The translations under genes and the position numbers were made by a program. Below are positions 35,483-44,123 of a stretch of DNA of 64,000 nt, in pieces. The notes beneath the pieces were generated by a model. The model made no database searches. It was not told the origin of the DNA and worked only from the letters and a program-made list of their open reading frames with translations. Within the stretch, counting starts at the first letter, position 1, and each line of letters begins with the position of its first letter. The DNA is from CAYJBH01 sp964370825 (lineage in GTDB: Bacteria > Bacillota > Clostridia > Oscillospirales > Ruminococcaceae). Where the stretch lies: positions 1 through 64,000 of the forward strand of contig CAYJKY010000009.1 of assembly GCA_964370825.1 (NCBI GenBank), given 5' to 3'.

Positions 35483-36949
35483 ATGAGCTTTAAAATTGCA
35501 TTTATAGGCGCGGGAAGTTTAGTTTTTGCAAGGACACTGTTCACCGATATTATGTCGGTGCCGAAGTTTTCGAATGTTTCAATTTCCTTTACCGACATAA
35601 ATCCGGACAACTTAGAAAAGACAAGGGCTCTTTGCCAGAGAGATCTCGACAGTAACAGCATACCGATAACAATAGAAGCTACCACCGACAGGAGGCTTGC
35701 CTTTAAGGATGCAAAATATATTATTAACTGCGTTCGTGTGGGTGGACTTGAGGCGTTTGAAACCGACATTGATATTCCGCTAAAATACGGCGTTGACCAG
35801 TGTGTGGGTGATACACTCTGTGTTGGCGGCATTATGTACGGTCAACGTGTAATAGCTGCAATGCTCGATTTTTGCAAGGACATAAGAGAGGTGGCACGCC
35901 CGGATGTGTTGATGCTTAATTATTCAAATCCCAATGCCATGGCAACCTGGGCATGTAATAAGTATGGCGGAGTTAACACGGTAGGTCTTTGTCACGGCGA
36001 GATACACGGTGAGATGCAGATAGCCGAGGTGCTTGGAATACCACAGGAAGAACTCGATATTGTTTGTGCCGGAATTAACCATCAAACATGGTATGTATCG
36101 GTAAAGCATAGAGGAATTGAGCTGAAGGATAAGCTGCTAAAGGGCTTTACCGAACATGAAAAATTCAACCGGCAGGAAAAGGTTAGAATAGATATTTTAA
36201 AGCGGTTCGGTCACTACTCCACCGAGTCTAACGGACATCTTTCGGAATACCTTGCATGGTATAGAAAGAGACCGGATGAGATTAACGATTGGATAAGTTT
36301 GGACGATTGGATTCATGGTGAGACCGGCGGATATCTGCGCAGAACCCGTGAAGAGCGCAACTGGTTTGAAACCGACTATCCCAAAATCGCGGCAGAGCCG
36401 CCCAAAAAATTAGACGGCTCAGAGCGCGGAAAGGAACATGGCTCCTATATCATAGAATCCCTCGAAACAGGGCGGATTTACCGAGGTCATTTTAATGTGA
36501 TGAACGACGGCTGTATAACCAATATCCCTACGGAATCGGTGGTTGAGGTTCCCTGCTATGTTGACGGTAACGGAATAAATGTTCCGCAGGTAGGTGACCT
36601 TCCACTTGGCTGTGCGGCGGTTTGCTCCCAATCGATATGGGTTCAGAAACTTTCGGTGGAAGCGGCAGTTAGCGGCGATGAAAATTTGTTAAAGCAAGCG
36701 GTATTACTTGATCCGCTGACCGGTGCAGTATGCAATCCACCTGAGATTTGGCAGATGGTAGACGAAATGCTAATAGCGCAGGAGAAATGGTTGCCACAGT
36801 ATAAATCGGCAATAGAAAAGGCGAAAAAAGAGTTATCAATGAACAATCTCATCCCCACCAATGACGGATACAAAGGTGCAGCAAGGCTCAAAGAAAAGAC
36901 GGCCGAAGAGGTCGCACAGGAAAAGGATAGAAGAAAAATAACGGTGTAA
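35483..36949 (+). CDS. Glycoside hydrolase family 4 protein (NAD- and metal-dependent), CHG subgroup
   Basis: A cytoplasmic GH4 enzyme of 488 residues. The N-terminal Rossmann motif FIGAGSLVFART binds NAD. VGDTLCVGGIMYGQR and NYSNPNAM are active-site segments. The subgroup motif is CHG (GLCHGEIHGEMQ) rather than CHSV of alpha-galactosidases or CDMP of 6-phospho-glucosidases. It also has AGINHQTWY. The CHG form is linked to alpha-glucuronidases and related uronidases. GAGGTGATAATT precedes the ATG at 35483, and an upstream ATG at 35474 is weaker. No dedicated transporter is beside it. Substrate specificity is inferred from one motif. Confidence 0.88.
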   Translation: MSFKIAFIGAGSLVFARTLFTDIMSVPKFSNVSISFTDINPDNLEKTRALCQRDLDSNSIPITIEATTDRRLAFKDAKYIINCVRVGGLEAFETDIDIPLKYGVDQCVGDTLCVGGIMYGQRVIAAMLDFCKDIREVARPDVLMLNYSNPNAMATWACNKYGGVNTVGLCHGEIHGEMQIAEVLGIPQEELDIVCAGINHQTWYVSVKHRGIELKDKLLKGFTEHEKFNRQEKVRIDILKRFGHYSTESNGHLSEYLAWYRKRPDEINDWISLDDWIHGETGGYLRRTREERNWFETDYPKIAAEPPKKLDGSERGKEHGSYIIESLETGRIYRGHFNVMNDGCITNIPTESVVEVPCYVDGNGINVPQVGDLPLGCAAVCSQSIWVQKLSVEAAVSGDENLLKQAVLLDPLTGAVCNPPEIWQMVDEMLIAQEKWLPQYKSAIEKAKKELSMNNLIPTNDGYKGAARLKEKTAEEVAQEKDRRKITV

Positions 36950-36964
36950 GAACACACTAATTGC

Positions 36965-36993
36965 TTGAAACGATAGGCGTTATATGCTATAAT
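36965..36993 (+). promoter_or_regulatory. Promoter of the EamA-type gene
   Basis: TTGAAA (36965-36970) and TATAAT (36988-36993) are spaced by 17 bp, directly after the GH4 stop. The next start codon is at 37020, giving a short leader with GGAG. Confidence 0.75.
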
Positions 36994-37019
36994 ACAGCTA
37001 TGTTTACGTGGAGAAATTT

Positions 37020-37901
37020 ATGGTTACATCACTTTTGATACTTGTTATTGTTTTTGGCTGTGCACAGACCTTATCGTTAAAATATTTTAAGATAGACAAC
37101 TTGAAATCACGCATGTTTGTATATGTTTTTTTTCTTGCTCTTACGGCGATAATATGTTCGTTGCCACTGTTATTCAGTGAAAGTGTTTATATATCTTTGG
37201 CAACCGTTGCTATCGGCGTGTTCTTTGGTTTTGTGTTTGTCATGTGCATACTTTTTTACAACCTTGCAATTGAAAACGGCCCTTTATATTTAAGCAGTTT
37301 TTACTTTTCGGCAAGCATGCTTATTCCGACAGCTGCGGGAATAATATTTTGGAATGAAAAAACATCATTAGCTACCTACATATCACTGATTATGTTCGTA
37401 CTTGCATTTTACCTAATCAATGCAAAATCATCAAAGACTGATAAAAAATTAAACGTAAAATGGATTGTTTTTTGTTTGTTGACATTTTTGTCAAACGGAA
37501 TGCTTGGTACTGCCATGAAGCTAAATGCTGAATTAAGCAATGGTGAGGGTAGCACCGAATTTGTGGCAATCAGCTTTTCCTTTGCTACGCTTTTTTGTAT
37601 CATATTATACTTGTTTTTATACATAAAAGACAAGCATAGATCAATGGCGGCAGATGTGCACTGCATAAAACAAAATACACTTCCCATATTTACAAGTGCA
37701 ATTTCGTCAAGTGTTCTTAATCTTTTAATCTCATATCTTGCGGGAATAATCCCATCTTCCTACCTACAGCCTATAACTCAAGGTGGAATTATTATATCTA
37801 TTACATTATTTTCTTTAATAGTGTTTAAAGAGAAGTTGTCAAAAACAAATGTGGCTGGGCTTGTGTTTGGAATTTCGGCGATAATCTTAATAAACATTTG
37901 A
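37020..37901 (+). CDS. EamA/DMT-family transporter
   Basis: A membrane protein of 293 residues with about ten helices in two EamA repeats, the second ending FKEKLSKTNVAGLVFGISAI. DMT transporters export amino acids, nucleosides or metabolites; the substrate here is unknown. The ATG at 37020 is chosen over an in-frame GTG at 37008 because GGAG lies 7 bases upstream of it. It has its own promoter and is convergent with the next gene. Confidence 0.88.
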   Translation: MVTSLLILVIVFGCAQTLSLKYFKIDNLKSRMFVYVFFLALTAIICSLPLLFSESVYISLATVAIGVFFGFVFVMCILFYNLAIENGPLYLSSFYFSASMLIPTAAGIIFWNEKTSLATYISLIMFVLAFYLINAKSSKTDKKLNVKWIVFCLLTFLSNGMLGTAMKLNAELSNGEGSTEFVAISFSFATLFCIILYLFLYIKDKHRSMAADVHCIKQNTLPIFTSAISSSVLNLLISYLAGIIPSSYLQPITQGGIIISITLFSLIVFKEKLSKTNVAGLVFGISAIILINI

Positions 37902-37938
37902 AAAACAATATACCGTTTTACATGTTAAATGATTATAA

Positions 37939-38964
37939 TTAGAAATTGAAAAATTCATCCTGATTTAAAAAAACCTCGTTCATCGCGAGAATATTTTCGG
38001 GCGGAATGTCGGGTGAGAGGGCGTGTGTCGGCGCAACTATAAATCCGCCTCCCTTACCCATAATCTCGGTTACACGAATAATCTCCTGCCTTACCTGATC
38101 TGCAGTCATGCTAGGAAGTGCCTGTTGGGTAGAAATACCACCCCAAACCGCAAGCCGTCTTCCAAACCGTTCCTTAATATCCACAATGTCATAAACTTCC
38201 GGCTGGAAGGTCTGGTAACAGTCAAGTCCTATCTCGACAAGATCCTCAAATATTTCGTGACAATCTCCGCAGGAATGTTGAATTACATACTTATTTTTGT
38301 CCTTAACCCGCTTGTATAACCTTTTCATCCTCGGCTTTATGAAGCGTCTCCAATGCTCGGGACCCATTATAAGGCCTTTTTGTTGCCCCCAATCATCACC
38401 GAAATAAACACCGTCAATATCATACTCAAGGGCAATGTCTACAAGACGTAGCATATAGTTGCAGATGTCATCATAAAATTTTTCAAGGGCATCTCCCGCT
38501 ACAACCATGCTCATCAGCACGTTTTCCATACCCATTAGGCTCCAACTTCGCTCAAACATGCAAAAGCCGAACCCCATAAATACAAATTTATCCTCACGTG
38601 TTGCGATAAGCTGTTCTATGTCACGACGAAGCCTCGCTATGTCCGGCTCTGGGAAGCAATAATCATGTTCCTCAACGTCCTCGATGAGAGGATTTTCCAC
38701 GACACCAATGTCCTTATCGGCTCCGCTTCTGTTCCACACCACTCCGAACTCGTCTAAAAAACGTTCCGGCTGCCCATTTATCTCGGTGGGCCATCCCCAG
38801 TACTGGGCGTAGTGCAGACAGCATCCCATGCTTTTGGCTATGTTTTTATCGCCGGTATGCTCGATAAGTCGATCCTCCGCCTGCTGGGTAAAGTCCATGT
38901 TGTACGGTATCGGTCTGGTGGCGCGATGATTAAGCGCCTCGATAACAAGCTCTCTTTTAGTCAT
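37939..38964 (-). CDS. URO-D-family protein (second copy)
   Basis: A protein of 341 residues of the uroporphyrinogen-decarboxylase/MtaA-like family, opening MTKRELVIEALNHR. The corrinoid-methyltransferase-like zinc motif HSCGD is present (IQHSCGDCHEIFEDLVEIGL). The late motif LAVWGGISTQQALP is also typical. In place of the last Cys ligand a His is found (APTHALSPDI). It lies 10 bp after the SGNH hydrolase start-ward gene in the same operon, far from heme genes. It differs in sequence from the protein at 3321-4295, so these are not recent duplicates. Function unknown. Confidence 0.85.
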   Translation of the reverse strand: MTKRELVIEALNHRATRPIPYNMDFTQQAEDRLIEHTGDKNIAKSMGCCLHYAQYWGWPTEINGQPERFLDEFGVVWNRSGADKDIGVVENPLIEDVEEHDYCFPEPDIARLRRDIEQLIATREDKFVFMGFGFCMFERSWSLMGMENVLMSMVVAGDALEKFYDDICNYMLRLVDIALEYDIDGVYFGDDWGQQKGLIMGPEHWRRFIKPRMKRLYKRVKDKNKYVIQHSCGDCHEIFEDLVEIGLDCYQTFQPEVYDIVDIKERFGRRLAVWGGISTQQALPSMTADQVRQEIIRVTEIMGKGGGFIVAPTHALSPDIPPENILAMNEVFLNQDEFFNF

Positions 38965-38974
38965 ATTATGTACC

Positions 38975-39598
38975 TTAATTAATAATTTTCAACAGTGTTT
39001 CGGAGTACTCCTTTGCAATCAGCCCATGACCTATGTCGGTTGGGTGAACGGCATCCTGTGCAATCTCCTCGTCGCTGTAACCCTCCACAACATATCGTTG
39101 TATTAGGCCGTCCAACGGAATATAGGCATCAGCATATATTCGTGCAAGCTGCCGTACTGCTGCAATTTTGGGATCGAGGTCTTCACGCCAAAGCGTTCTA
39201 TCCGGAATAGTGTTTAACAAAAACGGCTCCATAATTATTATTTTTGTGTTCGGCAAATCCTGCTTTATTTTTAACAAAAGGTTGTTGTAACTACTTAAAA
39301 AGTCAGCGGCCGAGGTTGGGTCGTTTTGATCATACCTACGCCAACAATCGTTAATTCCTATAAGAATGGATACTACATCAGGCTCAACGGCAAGGAAGTC
39401 CTCCTCATACCTTGCGAGTAGGTCTGCCACCCTGTTGCCGGAAATCCCCCTGTTTACAAACTGGATATCCTGTTTAGGGTAAAGGGTAGTAAACAGCTGT
39501 GAAACCTTGTTTGCATAGCCGTTTCCAAGGTTTGTGTCGTCGTCACGACCTCGACCGCAATCGGTAATGGAATCTCCCTGAAACAATATCCTTTTCAT
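38975..39598 (-). CDS. SGNH/GDSL-type esterase
   Basis: A protein of 207 residues with no signal peptide. The SGNH blocks are FQGDSITDCGRGRDD (nucleophile Ser), GISGNRVADLL (oxyanion Gly), LIGINDCWRR (Asn) and QDAVHPTDIGH (Asp and His). Such enzymes deacetylate sugars or act as lipases. It shares an operon with the second URO-D protein, but no sugar gene is beside it. AGAGGTG precedes the ATG; a GTG two codons upstream is an alternative. Confidence 0.92.
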   Translation of the reverse strand: MKRILFQGDSITDCGRGRDDDTNLGNGYANKVSQLFTTLYPKQDIQFVNRGISGNRVADLLARYEEDFLAVEPDVVSILIGINDCWRRYDQNDPTSAADFLSSYNNLLLKIKQDLPNTKIIIMEPFLLNTIPDRTLWREDLDPKIAAVRQLARIYADAYIPLDGLIQRYVVEGYSDEEIAQDAVHPTDIGHGLIAKEYSETLLKIIN

Positions 39599-39652
39599 AT
39601 TCACCTCTATTTATGTTTTCTAAATTATACAAGCCTACCAGATCCAACAGCT

Positions 39653-40003
39653 CCGGCTCCGCCAGAGATTATACCTACCAGCACGAGAAATACTTTGGTT
39701 TTTGCACAAGGTGCAAAATGACGAACAGCGTGAGTCAAAAAGTATTTCCATTAGCTCCGCAAGGCGGAGATTATATAGCCACCGGCTCCGCCAGAGATTA
39801 TACCTGCCAGCACGAGAAATACTTTGGTTTTTGCACAAGGTGCAAAATGACGAACAGCGTGNNNNNNNNNNNNNNNNNNNNNNNNNNNNNNNNNNNNNNN
39901 NNNNNNNNNNNNNNNNNNNNNNNNNNNNNNNNNNNNNNNNNNNNNNNNNNNNNNNNNNNNNAGTCAAAAAGTATTTCCATTAGCTCCGGCTTCGCCGGAG
40001 ATT
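39653..40003. repeat. 129-bp tandem repeat array with nested hairpins
   Basis: Copies begin at 39653 and 39782 (period 129 bp), and a partial copy follows the gap (39962-40003). Each unit has CTCCGC/GCGGAG or CTCCGGC/GCCGGAG stems, TTTTGCAC/GTGCAAAA, and outer GAAATACTTT/AAAGTATTTC arms that enclose the latter, so the unit folds into a nested structure. A degenerate fragment lies at about 39623-39645. No start codon or ribosome site fits. No spacers vary, so it is not CRISPR. It fills most of the 473-bp gap between two minus-strand genes. It is unlike the 98-bp array in sequence. Confidence 0.85.
39862..39961. other. Assembly gap of 100 N inside the 129-bp repeat
   Basis: Exactly 100 N. The bases on the two sides join into an exact repeat unit, so the true gap is a whole number of 129-bp units, possibly zero. 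Real copy number is unknown. Confidence 0.97.
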
Positions 40004-40071
40004 ATATAGACATTCTAATACATTTACAAGTATATTTCAATAGTCAAATCTAATATACAACAATAATTAAC

Positions 40072-41274
40072 TTAAAAAACAACAGTAATTAAAACTTCTT
40101 TGCCGGTTCTACTCTCGGCGGTAATCTTTGCTCCGTGCTTATCACACACTGCCCTAGCAACGGAAAGTCCTATTCCGTACCCCTTAGCTTCGCTGTTTCT
40201 TGCCTTATCTTCTCGGTAAAACCGCTCGAACCAATCGTTGTGCCAACCTATCGAAATATCCTCTACCGAGTTTTCCATTGTAAATATTTTTTTATTGCCC
40301 GAGACCCTTAGCCCCACCCTAATATCGGTTTCGGGCAATGCATACTTTATTGCATTTTCGGTAAGAATTTGTATCAGCTTTCTTATAGTAGGCTCCTCAC
40401 CTCGATAGTTTACACCATCCACTATATCGGCAAATATATTTAAAGATGCATTTTTTGCCGAGGACGAAAAATCGAATATTTCCTGTCGTACGACATCCGA
40501 AAGTGAAAATTCAATGCCAATCGACTGTGCACGTTGCTCCTCCATTTTGGTGAGTGTAATTAAGTTTTCTATAAGGGTGTTAAGTCTCGACACCTGTTTA
40601 TTTATACTGTTTGTCCATTCCGATTCGCCGACGTCAAGCTCGATAACATCACTGTCCGCCTTAATAATTGCAAGCGGTGTTTTTAACTCATGGCTTACAT
40701 CGGTTATAAATCGTTTTTGTTTTTCATAGCTGTTAGCTATAGGTGCAACAGCCTTTTTTGATAGAAGAATAGAAAAAACGAGGATAAGAATTACCGCGAT
40801 AAAAACTATTATGGTGGAAAAGAACATATAGTCATAGTGTATCGCCAGCTCCTCCTCTATGTCTAAAAAAATGTAGGTGTAGCCGTAATCCGTCTCGGTT
40901 CTGGCATATCTGAAATTGCCGATAAATCCATCTGCATTGCCACTACTATATACGTCTTGGGCATAGGTCGCTGCCTGCTCGGCTGTAACCGAACTTATCA
41001 TCTTGGTATCAATAAAACCGACATCGTTTTGTGAATCCACCCTAACTACAAAGTATCGAGTTGTAAAAGCAATTTCCTTGGCAAACCTCTCGAGTGCAGA
41101 CATATTGTTGTCGATGGACATATCATTTTCTATCAAAAGTGTCAGCAGTTCATCCGAATCGTTTCTAAGCGAAACATAGTTTGCAATGTTAATGGTTGCG
41201 GCAATTAAAATCAGCACAACCACACTTATACCGGTTGTGAGAAGAATGAATTTTCGTTGCAGTTTTTTCAGCAA
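40072..41274 (-). CDS. Sensor histidine kinase (two-component system)
   Basis: A kinase of 400 residues. Two helices (about 10-32 and 145-170) bracket an extracellular sensor domain of about 115 residues, which matches no family by eye. The His-box is VSHELKTPLAIIKADS, the N-box ILTENAIKYALPE, and the G-box KGYGIGLSVARAV. No HAMP domain is evident between helix 2 and the His-box. The start is a TTG at 41274, with AAAGGAG about 10 bases upstream. It follows its response regulator by 5 bp. Confidence 0.93.
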   Translation of the reverse strand: MLKKLQRKFILLTTGISVVVLILIAATINIANYVSLRNDSDELLTLLIENDMSIDNNMSALERFAKEIAFTTRYFVVRVDSQNDVGFIDTKMISSVTAEQAATYAQDVYSSGNADGFIGNFRYARTETDYGYTYIFLDIEEELAIHYDYMFFSTIIVFIAVILILVFSILLSKKAVAPIANSYEKQKRFITDVSHELKTPLAIIKADSDVIELDVGESEWTNSINKQVSRLNTLIENLITLTKMEEQRAQSIGIEFSLSDVVRQEIFDFSSSAKNASLNIFADIVDGVNYRGEEPTIRKLIQILTENAIKYALPETDIRVGLRVSGNKKIFTMENSVEDISIGWHNDWFERFYREDKARNSEAKGYGIGLSVARAVCDKHGAKITAESRTGKEVLITVVF

Positions 41275-41279
41275 TATTA

Positions 41280-41954
41280 CTACTCTCCTTTCTCCAACGA
41301 ATACCCCATGTTTCGTATTGCCTTAATCTTTATATCTGAGCCTATCGAGGTGAGCTTTTTTCTCAGATTTGACACATATACCCAGACAACATTTATTTCT
41401 GCTTCGCTGTCGTACCCCCAAATTTTTTCCATAAATCGCTCAGCCGAGATTACATGACCATCGTTGATCATTAGCATTTCCATCATCTGAAATTCCTTGC
41501 CGACAAGCTTAACAGAGCCGGACTCTCCCGAGAGCTCAAAAGTTTTTTGGTTTAACGATAAATTTCCGACACTCAGCACCGAAGAACCGCTATCGGTTGA
41601 CATTCTTGTTATCGCCCTTATTCTTGCGAGCAATTCCTTGGTCTCAAACGGCTTTGTAAGGTAATCATTTGCGCCGAAGTCAAGCCCGGTAACCTTGTCG
41701 TCCACCGTGGATTTTGCCGTTAGCATTATTATAGGAATAAGATTTCCTTTCGCCCTTGTCCTTTTTAGCACCTCAATTCCGTCCAACTTCGGCATCATAA
41801 TATCCAGAATCACAGCATCGTAGTTTTCGGCTTCAAGGTAGTCCAGTGCCTCCTCTCCGTCGTAAACCGCATCAACCGAATAGTTGAAGTGTTTTAGTAT
41901 TTTTACCAATGCATTCGAGAGTTCTTTTTCATCCTCACATAAAAGCAGTCGCAC
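41280..41954 (-). CDS. OmpR-family response regulator
   Basis: A regulator of 224 residues. The receiver domain has LLLCEDE, the phospho-acceptor Asp51 in VILDIMMPKLDG, LTAKS and the switch Lys in YLTKPFE. The C-terminal winged helix ends ISAERFMEKIWGYDSEAEINVVWVYVSNLRKKL, typical of OmpR/PhoB. The start is a GTG at 41954 preceded by GGAGGTG. It pairs with the kinase that follows. Its upstream region has an 11-bp direct repeat (41997-42018) that it may bind itself. Confidence 0.95.
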   Translation of the reverse strand: MRLLLCEDEKELSNALVKILKHFNYSVDAVYDGEEALDYLEAENYDAVILDIMMPKLDGIEVLKRTRAKGNLIPIIMLTAKSTVDDKVTGLDFGANDYLTKPFETKELLARIRAITRMSTDSGSSVLSVGNLSLNQKTFELSGESGSVKLVGKEFQMMEMLMINDGHVISAERFMEKIWGYDSEAEINVVWVYVSNLRKKLTSIGSDIKIKAIRNMGYSLEKGE

Positions 41955-41981
41955 CTTGCACCTCCGTTTATCTGTGCTTCA

Positions 41982-42018
41982 ATTGTATTGTACGCATCAA
42001 AACTTAATCAAACCTTAA
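41982..42018 (-). promoter_or_regulatory. PhoB-box-like direct repeat and -10 upstream of the response regulator
   Basis: On the minus strand TTAAGGTTTGA (42008-42018) is followed at once by TTAAGTTTTGA (41997-42007), a tandem 11-bp repeat. The -10 TACAAT (41982-41987) lies 9 bp on. No good -35 exists, as is usual for OmpR/PhoB-activated promoters where the box takes its place. Autoregulation is inferred. Confidence 0.65.
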
Positions 42019-42019
42019 A

Positions 42020-43438
42020 TTAACACTTTTTTATTAATTTGATGTAAAATTCAACCATCAGTTCCAGCTGTTGCAGTGTGATATATTCATCGTTGCCATG
42101 AATAGTATTTAGCTGTTCCTTGGACATTTCGATGACCGAAAATCTGTATACATTATCACTAATCGCGGCATAGTGCCTTGAGTCGCTTGCCGCATACATC
42201 AGATAGGGAGCCACAATCGCCTCCGGCCAACAGCTTCTTACCGTTTCGCTGAGTCGATTCCACGCTTCGTCGTTAATGTTTGAAATTTTACATGGGTCGC
42301 CGCCGCCGATAACCTCAACCTTTACACCTTGCTTGTCGACGCATTTTCTAAGATGTTCGGTTACCGTTTGTATTGTCTCTCCGTTTATAATACGAAGATT
42401 TGCGGTTACCGAAGCCTTGGGTGGAATTACATTGTTAGCATCGCTTCCTTTCATTACAGTAAATGCACAGCTGGTCCGTAACAATGCGTTTAAACTTCCG
42501 CCTGACAGACGTCCGAAAAGGTCAAGCAACGGTGAAAACAACCACAAGTTTGCAAAAATAATTCTGTAGCCAAAACTCGAGTGTCTACCGAGTGTGTCAA
42601 ACATGGCACGAGTTGCATGGTTTAATTTAAATTTAAACGGGTTCTTATGAACCGAAACAACCGCCGCCGCAAGGTCTGTAACCGGTGTTCTGCGTGGAGG
42701 GGAGGAGGCGTGCCCGCCCGTAGACTTTACCGTAAAACTTACATTCAGTTGTCCCTTTTCCGATATCCCGATAAGAGCAGATTTCCCGGCAACACCCGGG
42801 AAAACTCCGGAAATGACGGCTCCGCCCTCGTCCAGCACAAGTGCAGGAGTAATACCTTGCTGTTTAAAATACTCCACGATTGTGGGTTGTCCTTTTCCGG
42901 CTATCTCCTCATCTCCAGAAAAGGCGAGATAGATATCGTTGTCCGGAACAAAACCCTCGCCAATCAGACGGTCAGCCGCCTCCATAATTGCACAAAGTGT
43001 TGCCTTAGTATCAAGAGTGCCTCGCCCCCAGATTATATCATCTACAAGCTCTGCACCGAAAGCATCCCTCGACCACAAATCCTGTTCTACGGGAACAACA
43101 TCATAGTGAGACATCAACACAGTGGGGCTATCAGAATTTTTCCCCCTCCACCTATAAAATAGGGCGGTTTTGTCGAAACGTTTTCGTTCACAATTTTTTG
43201 CAACATTTGGGTAACGCTCGGTTAAAAGAGCCCTGAACTTTTCGAACTCGGAATAATTTTCCTCGTCAAATACGGTTTTGCATCTTATCATTTCACGCAG
43301 GTTGTCACACGCCCTTCCACCGTCAACTTCCACGGGCAAGGATTGTGCTGCACTTTGCTTTTTTGGTGTGAAAAGAACTGCTCTGATGATTAACGCCAAA
43401 ACAAATATGGCAAATATTACCAGTACTGCTACCAACAT
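42020..43438 (-). CDS. M20-family peptidase/deacylase with N-terminal membrane anchor (PM20D1-like)
   Basis: A metallopeptidase-like protein of 472 residues. An N-terminal helix (VAVLVIFAIFVLALIIRAVL) anchors it. Metal ligands are in MSHYDVVP, GRGTLDTKAT, SGDEEIAGKGQ and the late MYAASDSRHYA. A dimerisation-domain segment (GQLNVSFTVKSTGGHASS) is clear. PM20D1-type enzymes hydrolyse or form N-acyl amino acids or peptides. It follows two membrane proteins on the same strand, with 12 and 13 bp gaps, so all three probably form one uptake-and-cleavage unit. The substrate is unknown. Confidence 0.92.
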   Translation of the reverse strand: MLVAVLVIFAIFVLALIIRAVLFTPKKQSAAQSLPVEVDGGRACDNLREMIRCKTVFDEENYSEFEKFRALLTERYPNVAKNCERKRFDKTALFYRWRGKNSDSPTVLMSHYDVVPVEQDLWSRDAFGAELVDDIIWGRGTLDTKATLCAIMEAADRLIGEGFVPDNDIYLAFSGDEEIAGKGQPTIVEYFKQQGITPALVLDEGGAVISGVFPGVAGKSALIGISEKGQLNVSFTVKSTGGHASSPPRRTPVTDLAAAVVSVHKNPFKFKLNHATRAMFDTLGRHSSFGYRIIFANLWLFSPLLDLFGRLSGGSLNALLRTSCAFTVMKGSDANNVIPPKASVTANLRIINGETIQTVTEHLRKCVDKQGVKVEVIGGGDPCKISNINDEAWNRLSETVRSCWPEAIVAPYLMYAASDSRHYAAISDNVYRFSVIEMSKEQLNTIHGNDEYITLQQLELMVEFYIKLIKKC

Positions 43439-43450
43439 ATGTAAATTCCT

Positions 43451-44110
43451 CTATAGTATACCTTTTTTATACATTATTCTTGCAGCGGCAAGAGCAATCA
43501 GCGAGCCTACCGGCACAAAAACCGATACCGAACCGGCAAGTGATGGCACGGATATGAACAAAACCACCATGAAAATCATGGGTGCCATTGCTATTTTCCA
43601 ACTTTTGGAAATAAATACAACGGCAAGTCCGCCAAATAAGGAGGGCAGGATGTTTTCGAATGCGGGCTGTAATAGAGGTGACTGAAGCAACGGTTCAAGC
43701 TGTGCAAGAAGAAGCACACCTGCCGCCAAAATTATGGTGGTGGTGATGGAGGAAACACCGATTGCAATGGTGGAGATAACGTCACCCTCCTGTGTGCCGG
43801 GCTTAACCTTGGCAGAATCCATTGCCCCAAGTGATGCGGGCAGTTTCAGATTTGTGAGATTTCCGGTAACAAATCCGAGGTAGGAACCACTTGCACCGAG
43901 CATCGGAACATAGGTTATAACCTCAATAACGGCAACCGTCCAGAATATCGGAGCAACCCCGAGCAGTCCGGATAAAACCGATGTTAACGGCGGCCATGCG
44001 TCGTACCTTACACAGATATATATCGGTACAGAAATTATCAATATAAATGCACAAAGCATCCATATTCTTCCATAAAAATGGGTGGCATCCTCGTATGATT
44101 TATTTTTCAT
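43451..44110 (-). CDS. Multi-pass membrane protein, partner of the DUF5058-like protein
   Basis: A protein of 219 residues with about six helices (YGRIWMLCAFILIISVPIYI, FWTVAVIEVITYVPMLGA, STIAIGVSSITTTIILAAG, ILPSLFGGLAVVFI). It has no motif I can name. The central GASGSYLGFVTGNLTNLKLP with conserved small residues looks like a re-entrant or substrate-binding region. It lies between the DUF5058-like gene and the M20 peptidase with tight spacing, so it is probably the second subunit of the same transporter. AAAGGAG precedes the ATG. Confidence 0.7.
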   Translation of the reverse strand: MKNKSYEDATHFYGRIWMLCAFILIISVPIYICVRYDAWPPLTSVLSGLLGVAPIFWTVAVIEVITYVPMLGASGSYLGFVTGNLTNLKLPASLGAMDSAKVKPGTQEGDVISTIAIGVSSITTTIILAAGVLLLAQLEPLLQSPLLQPAFENILPSLFGGLAVVFISKSWKIAMAPMIFMVVLFISVPSLAGSVSVFVPVGSLIALAAARIMYKKGIL

Positions 44111-44123
44111 CTCAAAACTCCTT

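Noticed and set aside
39653..40003. CRISPR array or small protein repeats
   Set aside because: The 129-bp units repeat in full with no variable spacers; frames through them shift and lack ribosome sites.
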